Source: CAZSSM01 sp964609385 (lineage in GTDB: Bacteria > Planctomycetota > Planctomycetia > Isosphaerales > Isosphaeraceae). From it: a stretch of DNA of 14,712 nucleotides. Location of the stretch: NCBI GenBank assembly GCA_964609385.1, contig CAZSSM010000124.1:1-14712 (forward strand), given 5' to 3'. Every line of letters begins with the position of its first letter. Position 1 is the stretch's first letter. Below, in pieces: positions 1-7,250 of the stretch. The notes under the pieces are model-generated. The model was not told the DNA's origin. It saw nothing but the letters and a program-made list of their open reading frames with translations, and did no database searches. Both the position numbers and the translations under genes were made by a program.

Positions 1-810
1 CCCCACAAAATCGGGCAGATGAACACGACCCCAGGACCATCGAGTCATCGCTTCACGAATCTCCTCGCGGCCCGCGTTGTGGTCGTGATAACCCCGTCCC
101 TGAAAGGACACAACCTCGAGAATGGAATCTCCCTCGACGATCTCGAACTGACCGGTGACCTGGCAATCGGGCGCCGCGAGCATCCAGAGGTGCGGCGAGC
201 GGTCATGGCCGAAGTCAGTCTCCCAGGAAGGAATGTTGGGACGAGGGTCGAACCGGAGATCGCCCCGAACTCGCCGCCGACCATCGACTAATGGGGTTTC
301 GAATCGGAGCCGGTAGCCACGATCGTCCCGGTCCAGAACCGACGTGTCGATGGTCACTTGGAACGGATCGGCTCGATGTGCGAACTGACCTTCACGGTAG
401 CCGTTTAGTGCATATGCCGCAGTTTTCCCGTCGCGATACCAACTGAAGCCGAAGGCGCAGTGATCGCGTGGGTTTGGCGGTCGATACTTCGATGGAGAAC
501 GTTTGGAGCGCGCCATCGCGACGCCGTAGTCGGGATCGAAGGGAAGGCTCGCATACCAGACCAAGACCAGCGCATCACGCTGGTCTTCGCCAATGGCATC
601 AAAATACCACCACTCCTGCGAGCCGGGAGTTGCATCGTCGAGGAAACGGTCCGGATCCGAATCCGACCTATAGGGAAGGTCCTCACGATCGGTTCGAGAA
701 GGTGAGGTCGTAGACGGGTCGGGGTGAGTCATGAGAGGCGTCCAAGGCCAAAGACCGATGATCGGTCGGCGGGAGTATCTGTGATCGTAGTATTCCAGCG
801 GAGCGGTCAT
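1..810 (-). CDS. crtC: CrtC-family carotenoid 1,2-hydratase (hydroxyneurosporene synthase-like), 3' end cut by the window
   Basis: An open frame with no stop runs from 810 to the left edge (270 residues visible, C-terminus missing). Family signatures seen: EWWYFDA (residues 66-72), NPRDHCAFGFSWY (113-125), GRGYHDHNAG (238-247) and WSWGRVH (258-264), all typical of the lipocalin-like CrtC/AttH family. Characterised CrtC proteins add water across the terminal 1,2 double bond of acyclic carotenoids such as neurosporene or lycopene. The ATG at 810 overlaps the crtB stop (ATGA), so coupled translation is likely. A second in-frame ATG at 732 would remove 26 poorly conserved residues; neither start has a clear Shine-Dalgarno. 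The usual HDHNWG reads HDHNAG here, a small deviation. Its place as last visible gene of a crtE-crtI-crtB run supports a pigment role. Family is secure; the exact substrate is inferred. Confidence 0.82.
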   Translation of the reverse strand, partial: MTAPLEYYDHRYSRRPIIGLWPWTPLMTHPDPSTTSPSRTDREDLPYRSDSDPDRFLDDATPGSQEWWYFDAIGEDQRDALVLVWYASLPFDPDYGVAMARSKRSPSKYRPPNPRDHCAFGFSWYRDGKTAAYALNGYREGQFAHRADPFQVTIDTSVLDRDDRGYRLRFETPLVDGRRRVRGDLRFDPRPNIPSWETDFGHDRSPHLWMLAAPDCQVTGQFEIVEGDSILEVVSFQGRGYHDHNAGREEIREAMTRWSWGRVHLPDFVG

Positions 811-1829
811 CCGAGATGAGACCGCGTTTCGAGAGACCAGTGACCTAGTTGACAACGAACCAGTGTCCCTAGCTTCTCTAAGGTTGGGACATGTGCGCGA
901 AGCGTGAAGATGTCGTAGTTTTGACGCTCGATAACGCTCAAAATGTCCGTGTAAAGCCGGCCCATAACCCGAACGGTTAGGCGGCTTGCGGGTCCTTGGA
1001 GCTTCGGAATTCCTGCCAGAGAGCTTTGATACCGCTGACGCGCTCGCTCGATCTGGAACTGCATCAGGGCGACGAACCGGTCATTGACCTGGCCAGCCCG
1101 CAACTGTTTCTCATCGACACCGAATTGATTCAGCTCGTCTTGCGGCAGGTAAATTCGTCCCCGTTCGAGGTCTTCGGCGATGTCTCGCAAAATGTTCGTC
1201 AATTGCATCGCGTCGCCGAGTGCGATGGCCTTCGGAAAACAGCTTTCATCAGTATATCCGAATATGTGTGTCATCATGAGACCAACAACTCCAGCTACAC
1301 AATAGCAATATCGCTCCAGATCTGCAAAGTTTGGATATCGCGAGACGATCAGATCCATTCTCATCCCTTCGAGCAGATCTTCGAAGAGGTCGCGGGGGAT
1401 TCGACGCTCGGCCACCGTGGCGCGGAACGCGTCGAGGCCAGCGGGCAGCGAGGTGTTGGAATAAACTGCGTTCAAGACGCGACGGGCCACGGTCAGCCGA
1501 CGGATCGCCTCATCAGTACTGCTCGCGTCGTCAATCTGGTTATCGGTCCATCGACAGAATGCGTAGACGTTGTAGGCGTGGATCCTCGACCATCGTGGTA
1601 GGCAGAACGAGGCGAAGTAAAAGGTCTTGGCATACGTGCGGGTGATCGACCGACAGATCCTGACCCCTCGTGCAGACATGCCACTGTATGGGGTCGTAGG
1701 TAGGATGACTCGAGATGCGTCGGTTCCCGCTCCACAACCAGAGTCGGGGACCGGAGAGCCGAGTGGCTGAGACGTCTCTGCATCGACGTCTCGAAGGTCT
1801 TCGACGTGGTCCACGTCCGTGGATGTCAA
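807..1829 (-). CDS. crtB: Phytoene synthase (squalene/phytoene synthase family)
   Basis: Condenses two GGPP head-to-head to phytoene, the first committed C40 carotenoid step. The 340-residue frame carries both magnesium-binding aspartate motifs: DNQID (96-100) within CRWTDNQIDD, and DIAED (216-220) within the hallmark stretch QLTNILRDIAEDLERGRIYL (209-228). TYAKTFYFAS (65-74) is the conserved N-terminal substrate-pocket segment. The chosen start is a TTG overlapping the crtI stop (TTGA), with GGAG eight bases upstream inside crtI. An ATG at 1679 would give 290 residues, close to the family norm, so the first 50 residues (no family match seen) may be an extension or untranslated. The next gene overlaps its stop by ATGA. 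A squalene synthase is less likely given the crtE-crtI-crtC neighbours. Confidence 0.93.
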   Translation of the reverse strand: MTSTDVDHVEDLRDVDAETSQPLGSPVPDSGCGAGTDASRVILPTTPYSGMSARGVRICRSITRTYAKTFYFASFCLPRWSRIHAYNVYAFCRWTDNQIDDASSTDEAIRRLTVARRVLNAVYSNTSLPAGLDAFRATVAERRIPRDLFEDLLEGMRMDLIVSRYPNFADLERYCYCVAGVVGLMMTHIFGYTDESCFPKAIALGDAMQLTNILRDIAEDLERGRIYLPQDELNQFGVDEKQLRAGQVNDRFVALMQFQIERARQRYQSSLAGIPKLQGPASRLTVRVMGRLYTDILSVIERQNYDIFTLRAHVPTLEKLGTLVRCQLGHWSLETRSHLG

Positions 1830-3361
1830 AGGAACCGCTCCAAGACCTTGGCGCTGGAGATCACGCCGGGCAAGCCCGCGCCGGGGTGCGTGCCGGCACC
1901 GACAAAATAAAGGCCGCCCACGTCCTCGCTCTTGTTGTGCGGCCGGAACCAGGCGCTCTGCGTCAAGACCGGCTCGAACTGAAAGGCTGAGCCCATGTAG
2001 GCGTCCAAGTCCGTCTCGAAGTCCTTGGGCGTGAAGATCCGTTTGGTGACCAGATGCGCCCGGAGGTCGGGGACCAGATAATCCTTCTCCATCGAAGCAA
2101 GGATCCGGTCGGCATACTCCTCCTTGATCGCGTCCCAGTCATGGCCGCTGGCCAGGTTCGGCACTGGGCTGAGCACGTAGAAGCACTCACAACCCTCGGG
2201 TGCGAGACTAGGATCAGTCCGCGTCGGAGTGTGGAGGTACAACGAGAAGTCGTCGGCCAAGCGCTTGCGGTCGAAGATGTCGTCGAGCAAGCCGTGGTAG
2301 CGCGGACCGAGGATGATCGCGTGATGAGGCAAGTGCTCATATGTGCGATTGGTGCCGAAATAGATGACAAATAGTGACATTGCATAGCGGAGCTTCTCGA
2401 GACGACGATCGGTCCATTTTTTGCGGTGTTCGGGCTTGATCAGCTTGCGGTAGGTGTTGGCGACGTCGCCATTGGAAATGACCACGTCAGCGGGGAATCG
2501 TCGGCCGTCGGCAGTGCGAACGGCCCGGACGGCACCCTCGCCGACTTCGATCTCCTCAGCTCGACAACCCAGTTCGATCCGGCCGCCTAAATCCTCGAAC
2601 AGCCGGACCAATCCTCGGACCAACGCCCCGGTCCCGCCCATGGCGAAGTGGACGCCGTACTCCTTCTCAAGGTAGTGAATCATCGCGTAGATCGACGAGG
2701 CCCGCAGCGGGTTTCCGCCGATCAGAAGCGGCTCAAATGAGAAGATCATCCGGAGTCGGGGATGGGTGACGAACTCCGAGACCCGCGAGTAGACTGACTT
2801 ATCGGCCCGGAGTTTGATTAGGTCGGGCGCGACCCGAACCATCTCCCAGATCGAGTCAAAGGAATGGTCAGCTAAGTCAACAAAAGCGCGATCGTAGACC
2901 TGCTTCGTGTAGGCCAGGAAACGTCGGTAGCCGGCCACATCATCGGGATTGAACCGAGCGATCTCAGACTCCAACCGCTCCGTTTGGCCTGTGTAATCAA
3001 ACGTCTGACCGTCGTCGAAGTAAATCCGGTAGTAAGGGTCGCAGGGAACGATCTGCGCATAGTCGTGGATCGACTTGCCGGCCAACTCGGCGAGTTCCTG
3101 GAGGATAAACGGGACGGTGATGATCGTCGGGCCGGCGTCGAAAATAAAGCCCTGGTCCTCGTAGACATACGCGCGACCGCCAGGCTTGTCGCGCATCTCA
3201 AGGATGGTTGTTTCATAGCCACGGGCCGCGGCGCGGATCGCAGCAGCTAGACCGCCGAAACCGCTGCCGATAACCACCGCACGCCGTCCTAAACCCGATT
3301 GGACCCGGCCATTAGACCCGTTGACGCTCTCAGTCGCCGGATCACTCACAGCACTATTCAT
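1826..3361 (-). CDS. crtI: Phytoene desaturase (CrtI-type, FAD-dependent)
   Basis: Introduces conjugated double bonds into phytoene using FAD. The 511-residue protein has the N-terminal dinucleotide-binding fold AVVIGSGFGGLAAAIRAA (residues 28-45) with GSGFGG at 32-37, followed by the flavin-adjacent KPGGRAY (59-65) and FIFDAGPTIIT. The C-terminal FAD-binding signature, GLYFVGAGTHPGAGLPGVIS (483-502), is intact. Length is normal for bacterial CrtI. I chose the ATG at 3361; an in-frame TTG at 3370 would add three residues. AGG lies about ten bases before the ATG. It follows crtE after a 76-base gap and its stop overlaps the crtB start. The number of desaturation steps (neurosporene, lycopene or further) cannot be read from sequence. 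CrtN, CrtD and CrtI share this fold, but adjacency to phytoene synthase favours CrtI. Confidence 0.93.
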   Translation of the reverse strand: MNSAVSDPATESVNGSNGRVQSGLGRRAVVIGSGFGGLAAAIRAAARGYETTILEMRDKPGGRAYVYEDQGFIFDAGPTIITVPFILQELAELAGKSIHDYAQIVPCDPYYRIYFDDGQTFDYTGQTERLESEIARFNPDDVAGYRRFLAYTKQVYDRAFVDLADHSFDSIWEMVRVAPDLIKLRADKSVYSRVSEFVTHPRLRMIFSFEPLLIGGNPLRASSIYAMIHYLEKEYGVHFAMGGTGALVRGLVRLFEDLGGRIELGCRAEEIEVGEGAVRAVRTADGRRFPADVVISNGDVANTYRKLIKPEHRKKWTDRRLEKLRYAMSLFVIYFGTNRTYEHLPHHAIILGPRYHGLLDDIFDRKRLADDFSLYLHTPTRTDPSLAPEGCECFYVLSPVPNLASGHDWDAIKEEYADRILASMEKDYLVPDLRAHLVTKRIFTPKDFETDLDAYMGSAFQFEPVLTQSAWFRPHNKSEDVGGLYFVGAGTHPGAGLPGVISSAKVLERFL

Positions 3362-3437
3362 CAATGCCAAACCTATGCAAAGGAAGAATGTGAGCGGAAA
3401 GATGTGATCGAACGCCTCAGGTTAATCAGGGCGTCGG

Positions 3438-4595
3438 TCAATGGGTGGCGCGGACGTGCATGGGAGCGTTGGCACCCTGAGGTTGGGTCACGGCCCGACT
3501 CCGAGAACGGACGACATCGGCCAAGGCGATATAGGCCAGCCGTCGTGGTTCGTCCAAGTCGGCGTGCTGAATTTCAGAGATCGCCTCACGCTCGATGTCG
3601 TCGAGCCGCGACCGACACGCGTTCAGAGCACCGCTGGTGACGATTAGGTCCATGAGGCGTCGTCGACGCTTCGGACTCACCGGCGACGCGAGGCTCTGAC
3701 GTAACGCCTCACGACCGGAGATATCCAGTCGTTGGTGTGCACACCAGAGCAAGTAAGTTCGCTTGCCAGTGTCCAGGTCCGAGTGATCGCCGTGTTCCGG
3801 ATCTTGCTCCAGTGCTTGAAGGTCGTTCTCGATTTGATAGCCCAATCCAAGCAGGTCGCCGAAGCGGTCTAATGAGCGACAGACCGGCTCCTCAGCCCCG
3901 CCCATGATCGCACCCAGGACGAGTGGGCCAGAGATGCTGTACCTCGAGGTTTTCCGGCAATAGGCCTCGACGATCTGGTCCTCGGTCAGATCTTCCAGCG
4001 AGCGATCGTCGTAGAGTACGTCGAGCGTCTGGCCTAGGCCGGTCTCCAGCAGCATATCCGAGAGCAACTGACTGGTTCGCGACATGACCGTCGCTTCGAG
4101 GCCTGAATGCGACATCAACCGCATGCCAAGTGCGAGTAGCAGGTCGCCGGCCAGAAGCCCCAAATCGTTAGCCTTTTTGGTCGTTGACGCGCTGTTGGGG
4201 GCTTGAGAATCAAGCCGGACCGCCTCGTGGAGCGTGGCACGCTGACGACGCTCCACGCTTCCGTCAATCAGATCATCGTGTACAAGCATAAAGGCGTGGA
4301 ACAGTTCCAGGCTCGCCGCAGTCAACCAGACCGGTTGTGGCGGATCCGTTTCGCTGGTAATGATCCGATAGCTAGAGAGACAAAGCCGGGGCCGGATCCG
4401 TTTGCCTCCACCCATGACGAACTGCTGGAGCTTGGCGTAAAGCGATTGATAGTGCGGGTTGGTGGCGAATCGTCGATGGGTGTCGTGGAGGAAAACACGA
4501 AGCAATGCGTTGACGCCCTCCAAGTCGTCGGGCAATACCGCATCGCAGGGAGCACTCGAAGCGTGTCCCGGTTGGTGATCGAGCAACTTGGTCAT
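3438..4595 (-). CDS. crtE: Trans-isoprenyl diphosphate synthase, probable geranylgeranyl diphosphate synthase
   Basis: Builds the allylic diphosphate precursor for carotenoids. Motifs in the 385-residue product: GKRIRP (64-69), first aspartate-rich motif DDLID (107-111) followed by ERRQRATLH (115-123), GQTLD (188-192), KT (215-216), then a second aspartate region YQIENDLQA (253-261) and GKRT (277-280). Phe lies five residues before the first DDxxD, the position reported to set C20 length in archaeal GGPP synthase, so GGPP is a reasonable product (inference). The second motif is NDLQA instead of the usual DDxxD, which is unusual. The frame stays open far upstream to 5006, but that part crosses the promoter and typA. 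The ATG at 4595 has GGAGAG upstream; an ATG at 4703 (421 aa) sits directly after GGAGG and is the alternative. An ATG at 4730 would lie inside the promoter candidate. First gene of the carotenoid operon. Confidence 0.85.
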   Translation of the reverse strand: MTKLLDHQPGHASSAPCDAVLPDDLEGVNALLRVFLHDTHRRFATNPHYQSLYAKLQQFVMGGGKRIRPRLCLSSYRIITSETDPPQPVWLTAASLELFHAFMLVHDDLIDGSVERRQRATLHEAVRLDSQAPNSASTTKKANDLGLLAGDLLLALGMRLMSHSGLEATVMSRTSQLLSDMLLETGLGQTLDVLYDDRSLEDLTEDQIVEAYCRKTSRYSISGPLVLGAIMGGAEEPVCRSLDRFGDLLGLGYQIENDLQALEQDPEHGDHSDLDTGKRTYLLWCAHQRLDISGREALRQSLASPVSPKRRRRLMDLIVTSGALNACRSRLDDIEREAISEIQHADLDEPRRLAYIALADVVRSRSRAVTQPQGANAPMHVRATH

Positions 4596-4718
4596 CGTCG
4601 CATGCTCTCCAAGACGGGCGTGCGGCCCACGTAGCCCATCCTGGGGCTCGATCGGAGCAACGATCGGCGCCAACGAGGTGGGGTTGACAGGATCGCCTTT
4701 CATACCTCCGGCTCCGAT

Positions 4719-4745
4719 ATTGTAACCCATCGCGAACCGTGTCAA
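4719..4745 (-). promoter_or_regulatory. Candidate sigma-70 promoter of the carotenoid operon
   Basis: On the minus strand there is a perfect -35 TTGACA (4745-4740), a 15-base spacer, and TACAAT (4724-4719, five of six consensus bases). The spacer is shorter than the ideal 17. Transcription would begin near 4712. That leaves a leader of about 115 bases before the ATG at 4595, or almost none before the ATG at 4703. The placement between divergent genes fits. No operator-like repeat was seen around it. Confidence 0.5.
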
Positions 4746-4863
4746 CCGACCACCGCATTCATCCGGAACCGCGACGAACCTCGCAATCCATAGCGACTGA
4801 GATGGACCGTCTCGGAGACAACGGTCGTGGCCCTCTAGGACCATACGATCAACTCCGGAGAAA

Positions 4864-4892
4864 TTCCCAAGTGTGCATCGACCCGCTATACT
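4864..4892 (+). promoter_or_regulatory. Candidate sigma-70 promoter of typA
   Basis: TTCCCA (4864-4869, four of six matches to TTGACA) and TATACT (4887-4892, five of six matches to TATAAT) are separated by exactly 17 bases. Transcription would start near 4899, leaving a leader of about 100 bases before the typA ATG. It lies in the 404-base divergent intergenic region and does not overlap the opposite-strand promoter candidate. Confidence 0.45.
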
Positions 4893-4999
4893 CTGGTCAG
4901 GAGCTAGTCCACGGTTCCAGCCGGTGCCGATCGCCTCTGGATCCTCCCCGGTCCGGCTTTCGCCGACACAGCCCCACTCCCCAGCGGGTCTTACCGACC

Positions 5000-6835
5000 A
5001 TGGCATCCCGACGCGACGACATCCGCAACGTGGCCATCATCGCCCACGTCGACCACGGAAAAACTACCCTGGTCGACTCACTGCTCAAGCAGAGCGGCCA
5101 ATTCCGCGACAGCCAGCTCCAGGGCGAACGGATCCTCGACTCCAACGACCTGGAACGCGAGCGCGGTATCACCATCCTAGCCAAGAATATCGCCTTGCCT
5201 TACAAAGGCACCAAGATCAACCTCATCGACACGCCCGGCCACGCCGATTTCGGCGGCGAAGTCGAACGCACGCTCCAGATGGCCGACGGTTGTCTGGTGC
5301 TGGTGGATGCCTTCGACGGCCCCATGCCGCAGACGAAGTTCGTGCTCCGCAAGGCCTTTGCCCAGGGACTCCGGCCGATCGTCATTATCAATAAGATCGA
5401 CCGGCCTGATGCTCGACCTCAGGAAGTCCTCGACGAGATCTTCGATACCTTCGTTGAACTCGGTGGGGACGAAGAGCAGTGCGATTTTCCCTATCTCTAC
5501 GCATCGGGCCGAGACGGCTACGCGTCGGACGACCCGTCGACGCGATCAGGCACCATCGAGCCGATTTTGAAGCTCATCGTCGACCACGTGCCCGGTCCAG
5601 AGGTCGCCCTCAACGAGCCGTTCCGAATCCGTTGCACGTCGCTGGATTTCTCCGAATACGTCGGACGGATCGCCGTCGGTCGGATCCACTCGGGCGAGGT
5701 TCGTCAGTCGATGCGGATCGGCCTGGTCAAGAAGGACGGGGTCCTCACCGAGCACAACGTTGATCGCCTGCTTGTCTTCGACAACCTGGGCCGCGTCGAG
5801 GTCCCGGAGGCGAAGGCCGGCGACATCGTGGCTATCGTCGGCGTGCCCGAGGTCGACATCGGCGATACGATCGCTGAAGCCGGCGTCACCGATGCCCTTC
5901 CTCGGATCGAGGTCGGTGAACCGACCTTGAGTATGCTCTTCACTGTCAATGACTCGCCTCTCTCCGGCGAGGGCAAGTTCCTTACCTCGAGACACTTGGA
6001 AGAACGGCTCCGTCGTGAGCTTCGGGCCAACGTGGCCTTGAAGGTCGAACCGACCGAGGATCGTGATTCCTTCCGCGTCTCCGGGCGCGGTCTGCTCCAC
6101 CTGGCCGTACTGATCGAGACCATGCGTCGCGAAGGCTACGAGCTGGCTGTCGGCAAACCCGAGGTCATCCTCAAGAGGGTCGATGGCCAAACAATGGAGC
6201 CCTACGAGGAGTTGGTCATTGACGTGCCACAGGCCCACGTCGGCACGGTCATTGCCCAAGTGACCGGCCGTCGTGCCGAACTGCAGGTCCAGGAGAACAA
6301 GGGCGTTGAGGTCCATTGCGTTTTCTCGATCCCGGCACGAGGCCTACTCGGCATGCGGAACCGTCTCCTGAGCGCCACCAACGGCGAGGCGAGCATCAGC
6401 CATGTCTTCCAAGAGTTCCGACCCCTGCGTGGCGACGTTCCTGGGCGTGCCAACGGCGTAATGATCAGCAATGTTTCCGGGGCCGCGAACACGTACTCGA
6501 TGGAGGCCCTCCAGCAGCGTGGCGTGATGTTTGTCTCGCCGGGTGACGCGGTCTATGAGGGGATGATCGTCGGAGAAAATGCTCGATCCGAGGACATGGT
6601 TGTCAACCCAACCAAGGAGAAGAAGCTCAGTAACGTCCGCTCCAGCGGCTCGGACCGTGCGCTGATCCTGAAGCCTCCTCGACAGCTCAGTCTCGAACTG
6701 GCCCTGGAATACATCGAGGCCGACGAACTCGTCGAGGTCACCCCGTCCAGCCTCCGGCTCCGCAAAAAGCTGCTCGCCGAAGAACAACGCAAGCGTGAGG
6801 CCCGCAAGTCCGCTGGCAAAGCAGTCAAGGCCTGA
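5000..6835 (+). CDS. typA: Translational GTPase TypA/BipA
   Basis: A ribosome-binding GTPase of the EF-G-like superfamily, linked in other bacteria to late 50S assembly, cold growth and stress. The 611-residue length matches the family. GTPase motifs: AHVDHGKTT (residues 15-23, G1), RERGITI (about 54-60, G2), DTPGHADFGGEVER (G3), NKID (G4) and YASGRDG (G5-region). Beta-barrel, EF-G-like and TypA-specific C-terminal domains follow, including the PARGLLGMRNRLLSATNGEA stretch. The tail is rich in Lys and Arg. The frame is open back to 4739, but homology begins at MASRRDDIRNVAI, so the ATG at 5000 is chosen; no convincing Shine-Dalgarno precedes it. It is divergent from the carotenoid operon and stands alone on its strand. 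No missing residue was noticed. Confidence 0.97.
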   Translation: MASRRDDIRNVAIIAHVDHGKTTLVDSLLKQSGQFRDSQLQGERILDSNDLERERGITILAKNIALPYKGTKINLIDTPGHADFGGEVERTLQMADGCLVLVDAFDGPMPQTKFVLRKAFAQGLRPIVIINKIDRPDARPQEVLDEIFDTFVELGGDEEQCDFPYLYASGRDGYASDDPSTRSGTIEPILKLIVDHVPGPEVALNEPFRIRCTSLDFSEYVGRIAVGRIHSGEVRQSMRIGLVKKDGVLTEHNVDRLLVFDNLGRVEVPEAKAGDIVAIVGVPEVDIGDTIAEAGVTDALPRIEVGEPTLSMLFTVNDSPLSGEGKFLTSRHLEERLRRELRANVALKVEPTEDRDSFRVSGRGLLHLAVLIETMRREGYELAVGKPEVILKRVDGQTMEPYEELVIDVPQAHVGTVIAQVTGRRAELQVQENKGVEVHCVFSIPARGLLGMRNRLLSATNGEASISHVFQEFRPLRGDVPGRANGVMISNVSGAANTYSMEALQQRGVMFVSPGDAVYEGMIVGENARSEDMVVNPTKEKKLSNVRSSGSDRALILKPPRQLSLELALEYIEADELVEVTPSSLRLRKKLLAEEQRKREARKSAGKAVKA

Positions 6836-7218
6836 GTGAAGAACTCGGGAAGCGTGGCTCCTGCTAAGGCAAGCTGATACAACAAACACTTGAAATCTCG
6901 ATCATCTTTGCAAGAACTCTGGTTGGGATGACCACGAGTTACTTCGAAAGCAATCTATTCAAGCACAATCGCTTTTGCTGAATTGCGACGTGCAGTTGAT
7001 TAAGAACGGAGCTTTGGTGACAGCCTGTCAGATTCTCATAGCGACCAGTTCTCAACGATTTTTCAGCTCGATTGCAGCGACCCAAGTGAAAACCGACAGA
7101 CGATGCGTGAGGTGGCCCTCTACACCGTGAAAGACGGGGCCATCGTCGAGGAACGCTTCTTCCCGCTGATGGCCTTGTAACCAGGCGATGACCGGTTCAT
7201 TTAGTATTCACAAGCGTC
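6836..7218. other. Non-coding stretch downstream of typA
   Basis: This region is visibly more AT-rich than its neighbours and carries no complete gene on either strand. The only coding-like signal is the short plus-strand NTF2-like tail listed separately. No clear intrinsic terminator for typA was found: no GC-rich stem followed by a T-run on the plus strand. Confidence 0.6.
7103..7180 (+). pseudogene. Remnant of an NTF2/SnoaL-like gene (C-terminal tail)
   Basis: The 25-residue tail reads REVALYTVKDGAIVEERFF after its Met and ends at TAA (7178-7180). This resembles the last strand of small SnoaL-like/NTF2-like proteins, which commonly end with a pattern like V-Y-x-V-x-DG-K-I-x-x-x-x-FF. The frame is open upstream only to 7004, and residues coded there (7004-7102) show no family likeness. 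A full protein of this family would be 110-140 residues. The likely reading is a gene whose 5' part was deleted or scrambled. Recognition is from the motif alone and could be coincidence. Confidence 0.4.
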
Positions 7219-7242
7219 AAAAAAGGCATGTCGAGTACATGC
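7219..7242 (-). terminator. Intrinsic terminator of the sugar-gene operon
   Basis: On the minus strand, GCATGT (7242-7237), a five-base loop ACTCG and ACATGC (7231-7226) form a perfect six-base-pair stem, followed by one C and six T (7224-7219). It begins eight bases after the epimerase stop at 7251, the expected place for rho-independent termination. Confidence 0.8.
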
Positions 7243-7250
7243 TCTTAAAA

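Noticed and set aside
19..713. Several 60-90 residue plus- and minus-strand frames
   Set aside because: They are out-of-frame shadows of the CrtC-like gene, which accounts for the whole interval.
4739..4999. Extension of the typA frame to 4739 (698 residues)
   Set aside because: TypA is normally about 610 residues, and homology starts at the ATG at 5000. The extension crosses the predicted typA promoter.
4596..5006. Upstream extension of the prenyltransferase frame to 5006 (522 residues)
   Set aside because: It would overlap the typA start and both promoter candidates, and the added residues show no family likeness. Internal ATGs at 4595 or 4703 give normal lengths.
5546..6316. Minus-strand 256-residue open frame
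   Set aside because: It lies wholly inside typA on the opposite strand and has no recognisable motifs.
6836..6910. Possible typA terminator
   Set aside because: Only weak short complementarities were seen, with no T-run following a stem on the plus strand.
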